NCBI RefSeq assembly: GCF_014195095.1
Contig: NZ_JACIBC010000004.1
Span: 372,001 to 436,000 of the forward strand
Source: Rhizobium sp. BK602
GTDB taxonomy: Bacteria; Pseudomonadota; Alphaproteobacteria; Rhizobiales; Rhizobiaceae
Length of the DNA stretch: 64,000 nucleotides
Direction: 5' to 3'
Below are positions 60,914 through 64,000 of this stretch, one piece after another (position 1 is the first letter of the stretch; each line of letters opens with the position of its first letter). The notes below the pieces were generated by a model. The model ran no database searches and had not been told where the DNA came from. It worked only from the letters and a program-made list of their open reading frames with translations. The position numbers and the translations under genes are program-made.

Positions 60914-61760
60914 AGCCGTATCTCCGTCTGCTCCAGGATTGAATGAGATTGATGACCAGCAGCATGATGAAGGAAATGACCAGCATCATCGTCGCAATCG
61001 CCGTCGCCGCCGCGTAATTATATTCCTCGAGCTTGATGACGATGAGCAATGGCGCGATTTCCGAGACATAGGGCCGGTTGCCGGCGATGAAGATCACCGA
61101 ACCGTATTCGCCGGCCGCACGCGCGAAGGCGAGCGCAAAACCGGTGAGCGCCGCCGGCGCCAGGCCCGGCAGCAGCACGCGGGTGATCGTCTGGAAACGG
61201 CTGGCTCCGAGCGTGGCCGCGGCCTCCTCGACCTCGCGGTCGATCTCCTCCATGACCGGCTGCGCCGTGCGCACCACGAAGGGCAGGCCGACGAAGATCA
61301 ACGCGATGACGATGCCGACCGGGGTGAAGGCGATCTTGATGCCGAGCGGCGTCAGGAACTGCCCGATCCAGCCATTCGGCGCATAGAGCGTCGTCAGCGC
61401 GATGCCGGCGACCGCGGTCGGCAGCGCAAAGGGCAGGTCGACCATGGCGTCGATGATGCGCTTGCCCGGAAAGCGGTAGCGCACCAGCACCCAGGCCATG
61501 ATCAGTCCGAAGACGGCATTGACGACCGCGGCGATGAAGGCGCCGCCAAAGCTCATGCGCAAGGCATTGAGCGTGCGTAGATCAAGCGCGATGGCCCAGA
61601 ATTGGGACCAGCCGAGAGAACTGCTCTTCCACAGCAATCCCGTGAGCGGGATGAGAACGATCAGGATGAGCCAAGTCAAGGTAACGCCGAGCGCCAATCC
61701 GAAGCCCGGAATGACACTCGGCTGCCGAAACCGCCACCGTTTGCGGGTTATTGCATGCAT
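60903..61760 (-). CDS. cysT: Sulfate/thiosulfate ABC transporter permease CysT (CysU)
   Basis: A 285-residue permease starting [21 protein letters not shown], with six membrane helices. The family motifs [20 protein letters not shown] and [32 protein letters not shown] are present, and [12 protein letters not shown] lies near residue 220. It starts 7 bp after the binding protein stop. It pairs with CysW. Confidence 0.94.
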   Translation of the reverse strand: MHAITRKRWRFRQPSVIPGFGLALGVTLTWLILIVLIPLTGLLWKSSSLGWSQFWAIALDLRTLNALRMSFGGAFIAAVVNAVFGLIMAWVLVRYRFPGKRIIDAMVDLPFALPTAVAGIALTTLYAPNGWIGQFLTPLGIKIAFTPVGIVIALIFVGLPFVVRTAQPVMEEIDREVEEAAATLGASRFQTITRVLLPGLAPAALTGFALAFARAAGEYGSVIFIAGNRPYVSEIAPLLIVIKLEEYNYAAATAIATMMLVISFIMLLVINLIQSWSRRRYGYGA

Positions 61761-61766
61761 TCAGAA

Positions 61767-62798
61767 TTATTGTCCCGGCTTGTAGATCTGGTCGAAGACG
61801 CCGCCATCGGCGAAGAACTTCGGCTGAGCTTGAGACCATCCGCCGAAATCGTCAATGGTTGCGAGCTTCAGGGCCGGGAACCGGGCAATATCCTTCGGGT
61901 CGGCCGCTTCCGGCTTGATCGGCCGGTAATAGTGCTTGGCGGCGATCTTCTGACCCTCGTCGGAATAGAGGTAGTTCAGATAGGCTTCGGCCTCCTTGCG
62001 GGTGCCCTTGGTGTCGACATTGCCATCGACGACGGCGACCGGCGGGTCGGCGCGGATCGAAACGGTCGGCGTCACGATTTCGAACTTGTCGGGGCCGAGT
62101 TCTTCAAGCGAGAGGTAGGCTTCGTTTTCCCAGGCAAGCAGAACGTCGCCGAGACCGCGCTGGACGAAGGTGGTGGTCGCGCCGCGCGCACCGGTATCGA
62201 GCACCGGCACATGCTTCAGAAGCTGGGCGACATAGTCCTGCGCCTTGGCGTCATCGCCGCCGTTCGCCTGCTTGGCCCAAGCCCAGGCCGCCAGGATGTT
62301 CCAGCGCGCGCCGCCGGAAGTCTTCGGGTTCGGCGTGATGACTTCGACGCCGTCCTTGACGAGATCCGACCAATCCTTGATGCCCTTCGGATTGCCCTTG
62401 CGCACCAGGAAGACGATGGTCGAGGTATAGGGAACGGAATTGTTCGGGAACTTGGTCTTCCAGTCGGCCGGGATCTTCTTCGTCGCCTTGGCGATGGCGT
62501 CGATATCGCCTTCCAGCGCCAGCGTCACGACATCGGCGTCGAGACCGTCGATGACCGAGCGGGCCTGGGCGCCGGAGCCGCCATGCGAAGCCTTGATATT
62601 GATGGTCTCACCCGTGTCCTTCTTCCACTTGGCGGCGAAGGCTGCGTTGAAATCCTTGTACAGCTCACGCGTCGGGTCGTAGGAAACATTGAGAAGCGTC
62701 TTGTCGGCCGCCCATGTCGGCGCCACGGCACCAGCCAGAGAGAAACTGCCAATCAGGACCGCGGTGGCGAGAAGCCGGGAAAGCTTTATCGTCTGCAT
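61767..62798 (-). CDS. Sulfate-binding periplasmic protein
   Basis: A 343-residue periplasmic sulfate/thiosulfate-binding protein (Sbp/CysP family). An N-terminal signal peptide (about 30 residues, ending PTWAADKTL) is followed by [35 protein letters not shown] and [16 protein letters not shown], which include sulfate-contacting Ser and Gly residues in relatives. It heads the cysTWA operon. The length suits either Sbp or CysP. A long inverted repeat lies upstream. Confidence 0.92.
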   Translation of the reverse strand: MQTIKLSRLLATAVLIGSFSLAGAVAPTWAADKTLLNVSYDPTRELYKDFNAAFAAKWKKDTGETINIKASHGGSGAQARSVIDGLDADVVTLALEGDIDAIAKATKKIPADWKTKFPNNSVPYTSTIVFLVRKGNPKGIKDWSDLVKDGVEVITPNPKTSGGARWNILAAWAWAKQANGGDDAKAQDYVAQLLKHVPVLDTGARGATTTFVQRGLGDVLLAWENEAYLSLEELGPDKFEIVTPTVSIRADPPVAVVDGNVDTKGTRKEAEAYLNYLYSDEGQKIAAKHYYRPIKPEAADPKDIARFPALKLATIDDFGGWSQAQPKFFADGGVFDQIYKPGQ

Positions 62799-62816
62799 GG
62801 GTGGACCTCCTTCGTT

Positions 62817-62853
62817 GTTACTAAACCCTATCAACTTGGTCGTATAAAGTAAC
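62817..62853. promoter_or_regulatory. Inverted repeat upstream of sulfate operon
   Basis: GTTACT at 62817-62822 and AGTAAC at 62848-62853 are perfect inverted arms, and the flanks (CTTCGTT and AACGAAG) extend the symmetry imperfectly. The element lies 20-55 bp upstream of the sulfate-binding protein start on the minus strand, in AT-rich DNA, and could be an operator or leader structure. Confidence 0.4.
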
Positions 62854-62957
62854 GAAGATTGTTCCCGCTTGGCGCCGTTACATAGAACAGCATCCCATAG
62901 AATCAAGGAAAGTGAAATTGCATTCTCGCAGATCGCTCACAACTGCCCCGTGCCCCC

Positions 62958-63413
62958 TCAAAGGGTCGAGCTGGACATGAAAATCGAATAGAGTTCATCG
63001 GCACCTTTCGCCTGCCGCATGGCCGTCAGCACGCCGTCGGCCCGCAGGCGCCGGGCGGTGGCGGCCAGGACGTTCAAATACTCGCTGCGGCCGTTTTCGC
63101 CGAACAGCAGAACGAAGACCAGATCGATCGGAATGTCGTCGATCGCCTCGAAATCGACGGGATGGGCGAAACGGACCATCAGCCCGCGCGGGCGTGTCAT
63201 GCCTGAGATCGCCGCATGCGGAACGGCGATGCCATTGCCGATGCCGGTGGTTCCCAGTTTTTCGCGACCCTCCAGTGCCCGCAGGACGGATGCCTCATCA
63301 AGCCCGAGACACTGCGCCGCCTTGAGGGACAGGATCTGCAAGGCCCGCCATTTGGTCGGCGCCGAGAGGCCGACAAAGACGTGCTCAGGCAGGATGATGG
63401 TCGAAAGGTCCAT
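62958..63413 (-). CDS. PTS EIIA(Ntr)-like protein (PtsN paralogue)
   Basis: A 151-residue PtsN-type EIIA domain. The phosphorylatable His lies in GIGNGIAVPHAAI, and VDLSTIILPEHV plus PIDLVFVLLFGEN are typical. It does not carry a sugar-specific transporter. Rhizobia usually have a ptsN near rpoN; this copy lies 100 bp after kdpE and is probably transcribed with it, consistent with the known contact of EIIA(Ntr) with KdpD in Escherichia coli. An ATG at 63425 would add four residues. Confidence 0.87.
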   Translation of the reverse strand: MDLSTIILPEHVFVGLSAPTKWRALQILSLKAAQCLGLDEASVLRALEGREKLGTTGIGNGIAVPHAAISGMTRPRGLMVRFAHPVDFEAIDDIPIDLVFVLLFGENGRSEYLNVLAATARRLRADGVLTAMRQAKGADELYSIFMSSSTL

Positions 63414-63513
63414 GGTCACTCTCATGCTTGCAGGTCGATGATGTCGGCACGGTTTGGCGGCGTCTGCCCGGTCGATTCGAAGCCGGCGCATCGAAAGGAT
63501 CGAAAGCGCGATA

Positions 63514-64000
63514 TCATTCCGGCTCACGCAGACGGTAGCCGACACCGGTCTCGGTCGTGATGTAGTGCGGCTGGTCGGGGATCTGCTCGACCTTCTGGCG
63601 GAGCTGGCGGACATAGACGCGCAGATATTGCACATCCGCCGCCGGTCCCCAGACCTGCTTCAACAGGAACTGATGCGTCAGCACCTTGCCGGCATGCTGC
63701 GCCAGGACCCGGAGGATGTCGTATTCCTTCGGCGAGAGCTTGATCTCCCTACCGTCGACCTTGACGATGCGCTTGACGAGGTCGATGGTGAGGCCGCCGG
63801 TCTGGAAGATCGCCTTCTCGCCCTGCTGCTGCAGGCGATGGCGCAGCGCGACGCGAATGCGCGCGCCGAGTTCGTTCACGCCGAAGGGCTTGGTGACATA
63901 GTCGTCGGCACCGCTTTCCAAGGCCTTGACGATACCCGCCTCGTCGGTGCGGCTCGACAGGATGACCACCGGGACCGAGATCCCGTCCTCACGCCATTCC
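63514..64000 (-). CDS. kdpE: Potassium-response regulator KdpE (5' end outside window)
   Basis: The 3' part (about 160 residues) of an OmpR/PhoB-type response regulator. The visible receiver end includes VVILSSRTDEAGIVKALESGADDYVTKPFGVNELGARIR, which is typical of KdpE, and the winged-helix DNA-binding domain follows with KLSPKEYDILRVLAQHAGKVLTHQFLL and TETGVGYRL at the C-terminus. The receiver phosphorylation Asp lies beyond the window edge. It activates the kdpFABC K+ ATPase with the sensor KdpD, which should be encoded just outside. Confidence 0.92.
   Translation of the reverse strand, partial: EWREDGISVPVVILSSRTDEAGIVKALESGADDYVTKPFGVNELGARIRVALRHRLQQQGEKAIFQTGGLTIDLVKRIVKVDGREIKLSPKEYDILRVLAQHAGKVLTHQFLLKQVWGPAADVQYLRVYVRQLRQKVEQIPDQPHYITTETGVGYRLREPE

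Overview
The window is high-GC, gene-dense DNA from an alphaproteobacterium, most likely a member of the Rhizobiaceae (Rhizobium/Agrobacterium/Sinorhizobium group). The evidence is the pcaDCHGB-pcaQ, pobA/pobR and pcaR-pcaIJF arrangement with a near-consensus PcaQ box, two copies of a RIME-type rhizobial intergenic repeat, a candidate RpoE2/EcfG-type promoter, and many solute-uptake ABC transporters. I saw no rRNA, tRNA, CRISPR array, phage or insertion sequence.

Layout. (1) 1-5274: the end of a dipeptide/oligopeptide ABC importer operon (two permeases and a fused double ATPase), followed by an M20-fold and an M24-fold hydrolase that have both lost most canonical metal ligands. (2) 5337-6713: an Lrp-type regulator divergent from phenylalanine 4-hydroxylase (phhA). 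(3) 6733-31023: a large locus rich in cyclic-nucleotide and glycosyl-transfer genes. It holds a stand-alone cNMP-binding protein, an ABC half-exporter with a degenerate ATPase domain and a large insertion, three tandem glycosyltransferases, a YejABEF-like peptide importer, a class III cyclase with unusual specificity residues, a DUF3095 cyclase-like protein, two methyltransferases, a membrane [2Fe-2S] adenylate cyclase, a fourth glycosyltransferase with a polysaccharide deacetylase, an MBL-fold hydrolase and a B12/radical-SAM enzyme. This is the best candidate for an undescribed system: cNMP synthesis, sensing and possibly hydrolysis are encoded beside a glycan or lipid assembly and export set.

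(4) 31221-47447: aromatic catabolism. A Liv-type ABC importer, a candidate protocatechuate transporter, is followed by a small toxin-antitoxin pair and then the beta-ketoadipate pathway. PobA makes protocatechuate from 4-hydroxybenzoate, PcaHG opens the ring, PcaB, PcaC and PcaD give beta-ketoadipate, and PcaIJ with PcaF give succinyl-CoA and acetyl-CoA. PcaQ, PobR and PcaR are the regulators, and candidate operators are visible for PcaQ and PcaR.

(5) 47540-58926: a mixed housekeeping and stress segment: an SDR, a stand-alone LigD polymerase domain, an ICMT-like methyltransferase, a glutathione transferase, a run of tiny stress-type proteins with a decayed DUF3175 gene, a cardiolipin-synthase-like PLD protein, an EEP-family hydrolase, a histidine phosphatase, an AT-richer orphan gene, uronate dehydrogenase, an N-carbamoyl amino acid hydrolase and a small membrane protein. 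(6) 58983-62798: a sulfate/thiosulfate ABC importer operon. (7) 62958-64000: a PtsN-like EIIA protein and the 3' part of kdpE, cut by the window end.

Start codons were chosen by ribosome-binding sites, 4-bp overlaps with upstream stops and family lengths. Functions rest on motif and family recognition by eye; no database search was run.
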